Below are positions 27,568-36,536 of a DNA stretch of 64,000 nt, one piece after another. This stretch comes from Candidatus Bathyarchaeia archaeon. GTDB lineage: Archaea > Thermoproteota > Bathyarchaeia > Bathyarchaeales > DTEX01. The stretch covers positions 1 through 64,000 of the forward strand of contig JAWBXB010000008.1 of assembly GCA_038868075.1 (NCBI GenBank). The letters are read 5' to 3'. The stretch's first letter is position 1. Every line of letters begins with the position of its first letter. The position numbers were made by a program, and so were the translations under genes. The notes under the pieces were generated by a model, which worked only from the letters and a program-made list of their open reading frames with translations, was not told the origin of the DNA and made no database searches.

Positions 27568-28872
27568 TTAGATTGTATTCTTAAGCCATTCTGGAAGCCT
27601 CTGCCCCCTAATTAAATCGTCAAGGCTCTCCCTATCCCTTATTAGGGCATATTTCCCATCCTTAACCAGAACCTCAGCGCATCTAGGCCTAGAATTATAT
27701 TGGGAGCTCATAGAAAACCCGTAGGCTCCAGCATTCAATATTGCTAGTAAATCACCCTCATAAACCTCCGGTAGAAGCCTATCCCTAGCCAATATATCAC
27801 CGGACTCACATAATGGTCCAACAACATCATAGGTCTCCTTTAATGGATCATTAAGCCTATTCGCAACAACAATTGGATGATAAGATCCATACATAGCTGG
27901 CCTAATAAGGGTGTTAAATCCAGCGTCAACTCCAATAAACTTCTTGAATGGAGTAACCTTAATCGTATTAACCCTAGTTAAAAGTATGCCAGCGTCGCAG
28001 ATAATGAAGCGCCCAGGCTCAATACAGAAGAAGGGCTCCCCCAAACCATACTCTCTAACCCTAGCCTTAAACAGGCTAAGCATTTTAGCAGCGAAATCCT
28101 CAAGATTTAGGGGTTTCTCATCAGGCTTATATGGAACACCCAATCCACCGCCAAAATCAATGAAGTCAAATTCCACACCAACCCCTTCACTGATCTTATG
28201 GGCTACTTCCAGAAGCCTCTCAGCGGCTAGGATGAATGGCTCAACATTCAATATGCCTGAGCCTATATGCATATGTATGCCAAAGCGTTTCACACCTGAA
28301 TTCCTAGCAATACTATAGGCTTCTAGGGCATCAGACTCCCAAATACCAAACTTCGAATTCCTACCAGCCGTAATAACATGCTCATGATGCCCAGCCCCAA
28401 GCTCGGGATTAACCCTAAAAGACAATATCTCTGGAACATGAATTTTAAGGAGTCTCCTCAGCTGCGACATAGAGTCAATATTGATCATAACACCGGAGTC
28501 AACAAGAAATCTAAGCTCATCATCCCTAACACTCGTACCAGTAAATAATATCTTCTCAGGCTTAAATCCAACCTTAAGCGCCGAATAAACCTCACCTGGA
28601 CTGACAGCATCAAGATAAGCACCCTCATCCAAAAGAATCTTTAGAATCGACAGGCTGGTGTTAGCCTTAGCTGAGTAATAAACCCTAACCCTATCATAAT
28701 GCCTTAGAAGAGCATCCCTAAGCCTACGAAAATTTTCGCGCACACGATTCTCGATTAAAACATAGAGTGGAGTATCAAATTTTTCAGCAAGCTCAAGCGC
28801 TGATACACCATCAATATATAGGATTCCATCTCTCTCCGACAAAAAATTATGGAATAAAAAGTTTGGGTTCAA
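27568..28872 (-). CDS. lysA: Diaminopimelate decarboxylase
   Basis: PLP enzyme (alanine-racemase fold) that makes lysine from meso-diaminopimelate. The PLP lysine is in RVYYSAKANTSLSILKIL; HMHIGSGI, DFGGGLGVPY, IEPGRFI and the substrate motif GPLCESGDILARD follow, with YGFSMSSQYNSRPRCAEVLV at the C-terminus. 434 residues from a TTG at 28872, normal length. It is the last gene of the operon dapA-dapB-lysC-asd-lysA, 29 nt after asd. Confidence 0.95.
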   Translation of the reverse strand: MNPNFLFHNFLSERDGILYIDGVSALELAEKFDTPLYVLIENRVRENFRRLRDALLRHYDRVRVYYSAKANTSLSILKILLDEGAYLDAVSPGEVYSALKVGFKPEKILFTGTSVRDDELRFLVDSGVMINIDSMSQLRRLLKIHVPEILSFRVNPELGAGHHEHVITAGRNSKFGIWESDALEAYSIARNSGVKRFGIHMHIGSGILNVEPFILAAERLLEVAHKISEGVGVEFDFIDFGGGLGVPYKPDEKPLNLEDFAAKMLSLFKARVREYGLGEPFFCIEPGRFIICDAGILLTRVNTIKVTPFKKFIGVDAGFNTLIRPAMYGSYHPIVVANRLNDPLKETYDVVGPLCESGDILARDRLLPEVYEGDLLAILNAGAYGFSMSSQYNSRPRCAEVLVKDGKYALIRDRESLDDLIRGQRLPEWLKNTI

Positions 28873-28901
28873 GGATGAGGACTCCCCTCAAAATTAAACC
28901 T

Positions 28902-29963
28902 TCAAATATAGCCCTTAGCAACCATGAGCTCGGCGCTTAAGATTCCAGCTCCAGCAGCACCCCTAATCGTGTTATGCCCCAAACAAAGATACTTAACAGT
29001 CATAACTGGATCACTGCGTATGCGCCCAACAACAACGCTCATTCCACGCCCAGCATCCCTATCAAGCCTAGGCTGCGGCCTATCAACCTCATCCCTAACA
29101 ATTATAGGATTCTCAGGTGCGGATGGAAGTTTAAGCCTCTGCGGCTCACCACTAAAGCTCCTAAAGGCTTCCTTAATCTCATCAATAGTTGGCTTATCCT
29201 CTAGGTCAACGTAGATAACCTCCAGATGGCCATCCTTAACATTAACCCTATTACAGCTAGCACTTATAGGTATGTCAGCCATTCTAACTTTCTCACCATC
29301 AAATGTCCCAAGAATCTTCTTTGTCTCAGTCTCCATCTTCTCCTCCTCCTTAGCAATATAGGGTATAACATTATCAATTATGTCGAGGGATGCTACGCCT
29401 GGATAGCCAGCCCCGCTTAAAGCCTGCATAGTTGTCACAATAACCCTCCTTAAACCATACCTCATTAATGGTTTCAATGTCATAGCCATCTGTATAGTTG
29501 AGCAGTTGGGGTCTGTTGAAATAAAGCCGCTCCAACCGCGCCTACGCCTCTGTATAGGTATAAGCCCAAGTTGCTCAGGATTAACCTCCGGAATCAGGAG
29601 CGGAACATCCTCATCCATCCTATGAGCAGCAGCCTTACTTAGCACCGGAAACTCAACTGCAAAAGTCTCCTCAACCGGCCCAGCTATATCGCCCGGTAAC
29701 GCTGAGAAGACAATGTCAACATCACCAGCATCCTTAACCGACTTTAAATCAGTATTCACAACCGTCATCTCACCTATCTCTTTAGGCATATCAGTCTCCA
29801 TACGCCATACACATGCATCCCTATACTTCTTGCCAGCAGAGCGCTCGGATGCAGCCAGCACAGATATATCAAACCATGGATGATCCTCTAGGAGCTGGAC
29901 AAACCTCTGCCCAACGGCGCCAGTAGCAGCCAATATCGCTACACTTCTACGCTTCAAGGGCAT
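28902..29963 (-). CDS. asd: Aspartate-semialdehyde dehydrogenase
   Basis: NADP-dependent reduction of aspartyl phosphate to the semialdehyde. The Rossmann motif is ILAATGAVGQRFVQLL, and the catalytic cysteine is in ISTDPNCSTIQMAMTL. The archaeal/fungal-type spacing continues with ALSGAGYPGVASLDI. 353 residues. ATG at 29963 lies inside the end of lysC (17-nt overlap), so the two kinase-pathway steps are translated together. The product feeds DapA of the same operon. Confidence 0.95.
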   Translation of the reverse strand: MPLKRRSVAILAATGAVGQRFVQLLEDHPWFDISVLAASERSAGKKYRDACVWRMETDMPKEIGEMTVVNTDLKSVKDAGDVDIVFSALPGDIAGPVEETFAVEFPVLSKAAAHRMDEDVPLLIPEVNPEQLGLIPIQRRRRGWSGFISTDPNCSTIQMAMTLKPLMRYGLRRVIVTTMQALSGAGYPGVASLDIIDNVIPYIAKEEEKMETETKKILGTFDGEKVRMADIPISASCNRVNVKDGHLEVIYVDLEDKPTIDEIKEAFRSFSGEPQRLKLPSAPENPIIVRDEVDRPQPRLDRDAGRGMSVVVGRIRSDPVMTVKYLCLGHNTIRGAAGAGILSAELMVAKGYI

Positions 29964-31131
29964 CCCTCACAACCTTAACAGCTTCCTCAATTTTAGATTC
30001 ATCAATAAATATATTTATCGTAGCCTTACTTGTCGTAACCTCAACAATATTAATTCCTTTGGAAGCTAGGGCATTAGTCATCTTCGCAACCCATCCTGGA
30101 GAATCAACAAAGACTGGGTGAGATATCTCAAGGAGCCCGACGCCGCTTAGACAACTTAAAGCCCTAACAACGCTTAATTCATGGAGCTTAGCCGCTAAAT
30201 CCCTCAAATTTGATGCCGACACAAAAATCGTAATGGAGCCCACACCAGTACTAACACCGAATAATCTACTCCCCGAGAGAGCGGCGAATACTTGGCTTAA
30301 GGTATCCGGCTCTACATCGCAGAGCAAACTTATGGCGGCTAAACCCTTCTCGCTCCTAATCTTAAAGGAGTTTGAGTTAAAGACTCCAACTATCTCTGTT
30401 CCCTGAGATCTTAAATCTCCTGATGAAAAGCTAACGATCCTCAATCTTTGTCCCAAAAGCTTATATTTTAGGGCTTCAGCCTTAATGATCTTAGCACCAC
30501 CATGGGCTAGAGTGAACATATCATGTATATCCAGCCTATCAAGTATACGTGGATTTGGAACAATCTTAGGGTCAGCTGATAGGACACCCTCAGTCTCCTT
30601 AACGAGTATCACATCCTCAGCCCTTAAACAATTCGCCAATAATAGGGCTGTTGTATCACTCCCACCCCTCCCAAGCGTCGTGACATTACCATCCCTATCC
30701 CTACCCAAGAAGCCGCAGACAACAACTATTTTACCACTAGATAGAAGAGGTTCAATATACTTCTTAACGCGCTCACAAGTCTCCTCAAGAAGGGGTTTAG
30801 CATCCCTAAAGTTTGAATCAGTTATAATCGGCCAAAAATCATGGCTGGGCTCAAGATAAACAGCATCTGCGCCCAAAGCCCTAAGAGCAGAGCAGAATAT
30901 TCGAGCGCTTGTCCGTTCACCCATAGAAACTATGTCAGCGTAATCTCGATCATTCACTATACCCGCCTGCGACATAATGTTTATGAGGTTATCGGTTGTC
31001 CCACCCATAGCGGAAACTACCACAACAACCTCTTTAAACCCAGACTTTAAGACCATTTCAGCGGCTCTTCTAATCTTCTCCCCAGTGGCTAAGTCTCCCC
31101 CACCAAACTTCACTACAACCCTACCATTCAC
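29947..31131 (-). CDS. lysC: Aspartate kinase
   Basis: First enzyme of the aspartate family pathway. The N-terminus is VVKFGGGDLATGEKI, a variant of the usual KFGGSS(V) nucleotide loop; GERTSARIFCSAL and GRGGSDTTALLLANCL are conserved kinase segments. Residues about 260-390 form two ACT domains (ISLLCDVEPDTLSQVFAAL, then ISHPVFVDSPGWVAKMTNALASKGI), which normally sense lysine or threonine. 394 residues from GTG at 31131. It overlaps asd and is 21 nt after dapB. Confidence 0.93.
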   Translation of the reverse strand: MNGRVVVKFGGGDLATGEKIRRAAEMVLKSGFKEVVVVVSAMGGTTDNLINIMSQAGIVNDRDYADIVSMGERTSARIFCSALRALGADAVYLEPSHDFWPIITDSNFRDAKPLLEETCERVKKYIEPLLSSGKIVVVCGFLGRDRDGNVTTLGRGGSDTTALLLANCLRAEDVILVKETEGVLSADPKIVPNPRILDRLDIHDMFTLAHGGAKIIKAEALKYKLLGQRLRIVSFSSGDLRSQGTEIVGVFNSNSFKIRSEKGLAAISLLCDVEPDTLSQVFAALSGSRLFGVSTGVGSITIFVSASNLRDLAAKLHELSVVRALSCLSGVGLLEISHPVFVDSPGWVAKMTNALASKGINIVEVTTSKATINIFIDESKIEEAVKVVRDALEA

Positions 31132-31152
31132 TATGAGCCCGCTCCACCTCCC

Positions 31153-31953
31153 CTAAACCAACCCTAACACATCATCCATACTATAAATTCCAGGCTTATC
31201 CTGCTTATAAATCCATTCAACGGCATATAATGCTCCCTGAGCGAAGACGCTTCTAGAGAAGGACGTGTGCTCTATCCTTATCATCTCATATGGACCAGCA
31301 ATAATAACTTCATGAACACCTGGAACACCGCCAGCCCTAACAGCCAAAATCTCAAGCTCACCCGGTTTCCTAGCGCTTAAACCCTCACGCCCATAGGATA
31401 TGCTTGTGTAGCCCCTAGCCTCAGATATTATCTCACCCATCCTCTTCGCCGTTCCGCTGGGCGCATCCCTCTTACCGGAATGATGGATCTCAACTATGCT
31501 GAAATCGTATCCTGCTGGGAAAACTTTCATCATACGCAGCAACCTTAAAAGAATATTCACTCCTATAGCATAGTTTGGTGAGAAGACAGCTGGAACCCTA
31601 CTTGAAACAGCCTCCCTAATAATCTTCATCTGCTCATCTGTAAATCCAGTCGTCCCCATAACTATCCTCTTACCTAAATTAGCCACAACTGGCAGATTTG
31701 CAACCTCAGCCTCAGGCGTAGTGAAGGAGACATAGACATCTGCATTGCTGACGGCTTCCGGAATCCTTGATGGATCCATTATAATAACGTTTAGGTCGCA
31801 GATCCCAGCCTCCCTTAAGGTTCTACCTGTGTTAGGGTCATCCCTAGCTGCAATAGCCCCAACAATCCTAAATCCCCTAGCAACAGCCTCCCTAATCAGC
31901 GTACTACCCATTCTACCAGTTGCGCCAGCAACACATAATCTAATATTGCTCAT
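31153..31953 (-). CDS. dapB: 4-hydroxy-tetrahydrodipicolinate reductase
   Basis: NAD(P)H-dependent reductase. It shows CVAGATGRMGSTLI at the N-terminus, SFTTPEAEVANLPVVA, MGTTGFTDEQM, FSPNYAIGVN and the substrate-binding VEIHHSGKRDAPSGTAKRM with the catalytic His and Lys. 266 residues, the normal length. ATG overlaps the dapA stop by 14 nt. Together with dapA it commits carbon to the diaminopimelate route, not the alpha-aminoadipate route used by many TACK archaea. Confidence 0.95.
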   Translation of the reverse strand: MSNIRLCVAGATGRMGSTLIREAVARGFRIVGAIAARDDPNTGRTLREAGICDLNVIIMDPSRIPEAVSNADVYVSFTTPEAEVANLPVVANLGKRIVMGTTGFTDEQMKIIREAVSSRVPAVFSPNYAIGVNILLRLLRMMKVFPAGYDFSIVEIHHSGKRDAPSGTAKRMGEIISEARGYTSISYGREGLSARKPGELEILAVRAGGVPGVHEVIIAGPYEMIRIEHTSFSRSVFAQGALYAVEWIYKQDKPGIYSMDDVLGLV

Positions 31954-32989
31954 ACACTAAATCCTCCAAGAGACCTTCATCATACAAGCGCCTGCCCAAA
32001 TCTACATCAAAGAAATCCTCTATAGGCTTAAAAATCCATGCATCCCTCTCATAAACAGTCCTCGCAACATTCAATATTACATTTAAGCCCTTCCTAGTCA
32101 ACTTACCAAGCGGACGCCTACATGGACCGGAAGGCATACCTAGAACCCTCATGAGTGTCTTATATGGAAGCGGGTTCCTAGCTCTAAAAGTGACATTACC
32201 ATATGGGGTTTCCTCCTCGGTCCTAACGGTCACAATTGAAAATAGGGGTTTAAGGGCTTCAGACAGCCTTCTAGCCTCCTCAACTCTACCCTCAAGTATA
32301 GCCCTAGTAAACTTCTGGGTTGCAGCAGGAGCCACGTTAGATGTAACAGAGATAACCCCACTCGCCCTTATATCTGGGCTCATCATCATATCATAAGTCT
32401 TATCGTCATCGCCGGATAATATGTCAAAGTCCTCACCGCAGAGCTTCCTAGTCAACTTCATATTCTCAAGGTTTCCAGTTGCCTCCTTAACTGCCCTAAC
32501 ATTCTTAAACTTCGAGTGTAGGATCGCTAGGTCTTGGGGTAGCAGCTGCGTTCCAGTCCTACCTGGAATAACATATGGTATCACATAGACATCTGGAAAC
32601 ATTTGGGCAACTGGCTCAATGTACTCTCTCCTTATCTCAAGGGAGCTTGGACCATTATAGTATGGATCAACCAGTAGAACGCATCTTACACCAAAGTCGT
32701 ATACTTCCCTAGTCATCTCAATAGTCTTCTCAGTGCAATTGCTCCCAGTCCCAGCTATAACCACACATCTACCTCTAGCGGCATCATAAACTTCCCTGAT
32801 AACCCTAACGCTCTCCTCATGTGTAAGCGTTGGACTCTCCCCAGTAGTCCCAACGGCAAGTAAACCGCTCACGCCCTCCTCAACCTGAAAATCAACAAGT
32901 CTCCTTAAACCCTCAAAATCAACCTCAAAATTGCTCTTCATAGGGGTTATTAGAGCGGTATAGCATCCCTCAAACCTCTTAATCTCCAT
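31940..32989 (-). CDS. dapA: 4-hydroxy-tetrahydrodipicolinate synthase, with C-terminal extension
   Basis: Class I aldolase (TIM barrel) condensing pyruvate with aspartate semialdehyde. Seen: ALITPMKSNFEVD, the GTTGESPTLTHEE loop, PYVIPGRTG with the proton-relay Tyr, and RAVKEATGN with the Schiff-base Lys. 349 residues is about 50 longer than usual; the extra part is a C-terminal stretch (VARTVYERDAWIFKPIEDFFDVDLGRRL onward). First gene of the lysine operon, preceded by an AGGGAT site and the Lrp operator-like repeats, so it is the likely point of control. Confidence 0.93.
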   Translation of the reverse strand: MEIKRFEGCYTALITPMKSNFEVDFEGLRRLVDFQVEEGVSGLLAVGTTGESPTLTHEESVRVIREVYDAARGRCVVIAGTGSNCTEKTIEMTREVYDFGVRCVLLVDPYYNGPSSLEIRREYIEPVAQMFPDVYVIPYVIPGRTGTQLLPQDLAILHSKFKNVRAVKEATGNLENMKLTRKLCGEDFDILSGDDDKTYDMMMSPDIRASGVISVTSNVAPAATQKFTRAILEGRVEEARRLSEALKPLFSIVTVRTEEETPYGNVTFRARNPLPYKTLMRVLGMPSGPCRRPLGKLTRKGLNVILNVARTVYERDAWIFKPIEDFFDVDLGRRLYDEGLLEDLVYEQY

Positions 32990-33034
32990 TACAATCCCTC
33001 TTAAAGATATTCTGTGATTATAGAATAACTATTT

Positions 33035-33106
33035 ATGTTTTTCGTTTTATTTTTACGTTTTTCGTAAAAAAATGAAGTGGCAATCAATACGTTTTTCGTA
33101 AAAATT
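33035..33106. promoter_or_regulatory. Three operator-like repeats between dapA and the Lrp-type gene
   Basis: The motif ACGTTTTTCGTAAAAA occurs at 33055-33070 and 33089-33104, and a weaker copy ATGTTTTTCGTTTTA at 33035. All three have the same orientation, with start-to-start spacings of 20 and 34 nt. They lie in the 144 nt between the dapA start and the preferred GTG start of the regulator. Position and repetition suggest binding sites for the Lrp-type protein or the pathway regulator. Confidence 0.6.
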
Positions 33107-33133
33107 ATTTCCCAGAACGAACATAAATTAATT

Positions 33134-33526
33134 GTGGATCAAATAGATCTCAAGATATTGAATATATTAAGGGAGAATGCCAGAGTCAAATATATTAAAA
33201 TAGCGAGACATATTGGTTTAACTGAGGGCGCTGTGAGAAGAAGAATAAAACGACTGATTACGAATGGAATAATAAAGAAGTTCACTATTGAGACAAGCAT
33301 AGATGTTGAGGGGATAATTCTAATCGAGACTGAGACAGCTAGAACTAAGGAGGTTGTTCAGGATATAAGGAGGATTGCTGATAAAGTGTTTGAGATCTCG
33401 GGGGAATATGATGTTGCGGCATTCATTCGAACTCATACAATTGAGGAATTAAATTCTAAAGTAGATGAGATAAGGAAGATCCCATGGGTTCTGAATACAA
33501 AGACCCTAATAAAACTCAAGGATTGA
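33134..33526 (+). CDS. Lrp/AsnC-family regulator, probable controller of the lysine operon
   Basis: A helix-turn-helix (IDLKILNILRENARVKYIKIARHIGLTEGAVRRRIKRLI) is followed by a RAM ligand-binding domain (GIILIETETARTKEVVQDIRRIADKVFEISGEYDVAAFIRTHTIEELNSKVDEIRKI). The frame opens at GTG 33077, but GTG at 33134 (VDQIDLKIL) matches the usual Lrp start and leaves all three operator-like repeats upstream; about 131 residues. It is divergent from dapA, as the Sulfolobus regulator LysM is linked to lysine genes. Effector lysine is inference. Confidence 0.82.
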   Translation: MDQIDLKILNILRENARVKYIKIARHIGLTEGAVRRRIKRLITNGIIKKFTIETSIDVEGIILIETETARTKEVVQDIRRIADKVFEISGEYDVAAFIRTHTIEELNSKVDEIRKIPWVLNTKTLIKLKD

Positions 33527-33552
33527 TTAAAAACATTTAATTCCAGCGTATC

Positions 33553-34413
33553 TCAAATAGACTCGAGTGCGCGATACATCCTCTCATAAGCTCCAGCAAA
33601 CCCCTCATCTTTAGAAAGTAATCCTTGAGCAAGCCTAAAAAACTCTATGAAACCATCAAAATTCTTGCTCTCAATAATGCTCCTCAATTTTTCAGCTCTA
33701 GACATAAACTTATCCAAGTATTTAACTGTGCACTCATTATCCATTTGTATTGATGCATAAAGTGATGGATTTTCGCTCATAACAGCCTCACTTAGAGTCA
33801 GCTGCAAAGTAAATGTTGTTCCACCTAGACTTCTAAGCAGACGTATATCCTCCTCACCGACAACTGACGCAAAAACAATATTTATGAAGTGTGTTAAGGC
33901 TAGTGTTAAAGCCATAACCTCATCATGGGTCTCACAATCCACAACTATCACTTCAGCTTCAGGGAAAATTCTTTTCGTTAAATCCTCCTCAACTACACGG
34001 TCAATTACCGGTATAAGCGCAATCTTTCCACCAACCATATCCCGAGCGCCGGAGCCAAAAAGTGGATGAATTGACAAACTTTTTACTCCACGCTCAGCAA
34101 TTCTCTTTAAAGCTGGAAGAACCCTAGATTTAAGAGATGATACTTCAGCAACGATTGCATGCTCCTTCAGATAGGGCATTATCTCAAGCAGGATTGTTGG
34201 CGTTACATCGATTGGCGCTGATACAAGTGTTAAATCAGCAATACTCGCAGCCTCAACATTACTCTTAACCATCCTTACACCTAAAGATTTTGCGATAAGC
34301 TCGGCTCTATCCACATTCAAATCCGATATTAAAACTTCACAACCATGCTTAAGAAAATATCTTGCAAACCATGAGCCCATCCTTCCAGCTCCACCAATTA
34401 TAGCAACAATCAA
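33553..34413 (-). CDS. tyrA: Prephenate dehydrogenase
   Basis: NAD-dependent step of tyrosine synthesis. The Rossmann motif is VAIIGGAGRMGSWFARYF, followed by LISDLNVDRAELIAKSLG, LVSAPIDVTPTILLEI, VAEVSSLKSRVLPAL and SIHPLFGSGARDMVGGKIALIPV, the family's substrate and cofactor segments; an all-helical C-terminal half follows. The frame extends into the chorismate mutase gene, but TTG at 34413, eight or so nt after GGGGG, begins right before the first strand (about 286 residues). It follows aroQ by some 20 nt. Confidence 0.88.
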   Translation of the reverse strand: MIVAIIGGAGRMGSWFARYFLKHGCEVLISDLNVDRAELIAKSLGVRMVKSNVEAASIADLTLVSAPIDVTPTILLEIMPYLKEHAIVAEVSSLKSRVLPALKRIAERGVKSLSIHPLFGSGARDMVGGKIALIPVIDRVVEEDLTKRIFPEAEVIVVDCETHDEVMALTLALTHFINIVFASVVGEEDIRLLRSLGGTTFTLQLTLSEAVMSENPSLYASIQMDNECTVKYLDKFMSRAEKLRSIIESKNFDGFIEFFRLAQGLLSKDEGFAGAYERMYRALESI

Positions 34414-34432
34414 TCTGGTAAAACCCCCAGAA

Positions 34433-34735
34433 TCACATTTTATAGAACCTAGACTTAATAATATCCCGCTGAACACGCTTAGATTCCTCAAGCAGCAGAT
34501 CCAGAAGCTTTAATGCAAAATTTATGTCCACACCGCATTTTTGACTTAAATCCACAACTTTAACTCTCAATTCATTTTCAACAAGTGGATCTTCAATCGG
34601 CAGATTATTTTGAGCTTTTATCTCACCTATCCTCTTAGCTAAAGAGACCCTTTCACCCGATAAGCGGATTATCTCGAGTGTCAGTCTAGTCACCTCATCC
34701 CTAAGAGCCTTGAGATCCTCTAATCCAGCATCCAA
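34433..34735 (-). CDS. Chorismate mutase (AroQ class)
   Basis: A 100-residue all-helical protein. The pattern LEDLKALRDEVTRLTLEIIRLSGERVSLAKRIGEIKAQNNLPIEDPLVENELRVKV is typical of AroQ: the first-helix Arg, the RVSLAKRIGEIK helix and the 'D..RE' region in modified form. It makes prephenate for the dehydrogenase encoded next. The frame reaches 34858, but TTG at 34735 is preceded by GGAGGG and yields the standard length. Divergent from the transcarbamylase gene. Confidence 0.88.
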   Translation of the reverse strand: MDAGLEDLKALRDEVTRLTLEIIRLSGERVSLAKRIGEIKAQNNLPIEDPLVENELRVKVVDLSQKCGVDINFALKLLDLLLEESKRVQRDIIKSRFYKM

Positions 34736-34852
34736 GAATTTCCCTCCAAGAAGAGTATACGCTGGTTCAATGTAAAAATCTTGCCATAAATTATGGTAAC
34801 ACTTAATAATTATGGCAAACTCTAATAATTTGATTTGGAGGATGCTAATGGA

Positions 34853-35767
34853 ATGCACCTACTAAATTTTAAGGGTCTATCTGGACAGCAGATCATGGAG
34901 ATAGTTGATAAGGGTATAGAGATAAAGCATGATCCAGAAAAATATAGCGACTCTCTACATGGAAAAACCCTAGCAATGATATTCCAGAAGACCTCAACTA
35001 GGACCAGAGTCTCTTTCGAAGTTGCCATGACGCAGATGGGTGGGCATGCAATATACATGGATTGGAGGGCAACAAACTTCACAATAGCAGATATACATGA
35101 TGAAACCCAATACCTCTCACGAAACGTTGACTGCATATTAGCACGGCTACTAAAAAACTCTGATCTGCAAGTTATGGCTAGAGCCTCACGAGTTCCGGTT
35201 ATAAATGGCTGTGATGAAAAATACCATCCAACCCAGATAATAGCCGATTTAATAACAATGAAGGAGAGGAAGGGCTCATTAAAGGGCGTAAAGCTGGTTT
35301 ATGTTGGCATACACAATAATGTATGTAACTCTCTAATTGAGGCATGCACAAAAATCGGCATCGAGATAACTACTGTTACACCAATATTTAATGAACCTTC
35401 CAGAGATGATGAACTCTTAGAGGAAGCCAGAAGAACAGGACTTTGGAAGACAACATTAAACCTCAAAGAGGCTATTAAAGACGCTGACTTCATTTATACT
35501 GATACTTGGGTTGATATGGAGTTCTTCTTAGACCCTAAGTATGCGGAGGAGATGGAGAGACGTATAAAACTGATGATGCCTTATCAACTAAATAGGGAGA
35601 ATATCGCTGGAAGCAATGCTTGGATAATGCATGATATGCCAATTCACCGCGGATACGAGATAAGCTCAGATATGATTGAGGATCCAAGATCAATAATATA
35701 TGAGCAAAGCGAGAACAGACTATATTCAGCTAAAGCCATACTGCTCAAGTTACTTGGAAAATACTAA
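34853..35767 (+). CDS. Ornithine carbamoyltransferase-family protein with altered substrate motifs
   Basis: Transcarbamylase fold of 304 residues. The carbamoyl-phosphate loop KTSTRTRVSFEVAMTQMGG is intact. The ornithine-side motifs differ: HPTQ instead of HPCQ, HDMPIHRG instead of HCLPAHRG, GIHNN for GDGNN, and RATNFTIADIHDE where OTCases have a 'S.Q.grgE...D' segment. The C-terminus SIIYEQSENRLYSAKAILLKLL is canonical. ATG at 34853 follows TGGAGG. It may be argF with drifted motifs or an enzyme for another amine or amino acid; no other arginine genes are nearby to decide. Confidence 0.75.
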   Translation: MHLLNFKGLSGQQIMEIVDKGIEIKHDPEKYSDSLHGKTLAMIFQKTSTRTRVSFEVAMTQMGGHAIYMDWRATNFTIADIHDETQYLSRNVDCILARLLKNSDLQVMARASRVPVINGCDEKYHPTQIIADLITMKERKGSLKGVKLVYVGIHNNVCNSLIEACTKIGIEITTVTPIFNEPSRDDELLEEARRTGLWKTTLNLKEAIKDADFIYTDTWVDMEFFLDPKYAEEMERRIKLMMPYQLNRENIAGSNAWIMHDMPIHRGYEISSDMIEDPRSIIYEQSENRLYSAKAILLKLLGKY

Positions 35768-35841
35768 TGTAACCACCACAAATTTATTTTGATCCATAAC
35801 CCTTAAATAATACAGTTTAATCCAAAATATGTCTGATTCAG

Positions 35842-36429
<588 letters not shown>

Positions 36430-36536
36430 CGCAAAATTTTATCCTAAAAATGTATACTTCTCCATCTCCCAGAATAGTTAAATACATTTCAAATAAATTA
36501 TTTTAAAAATCAGCATTTAATCCGGGAAGAGAATCT

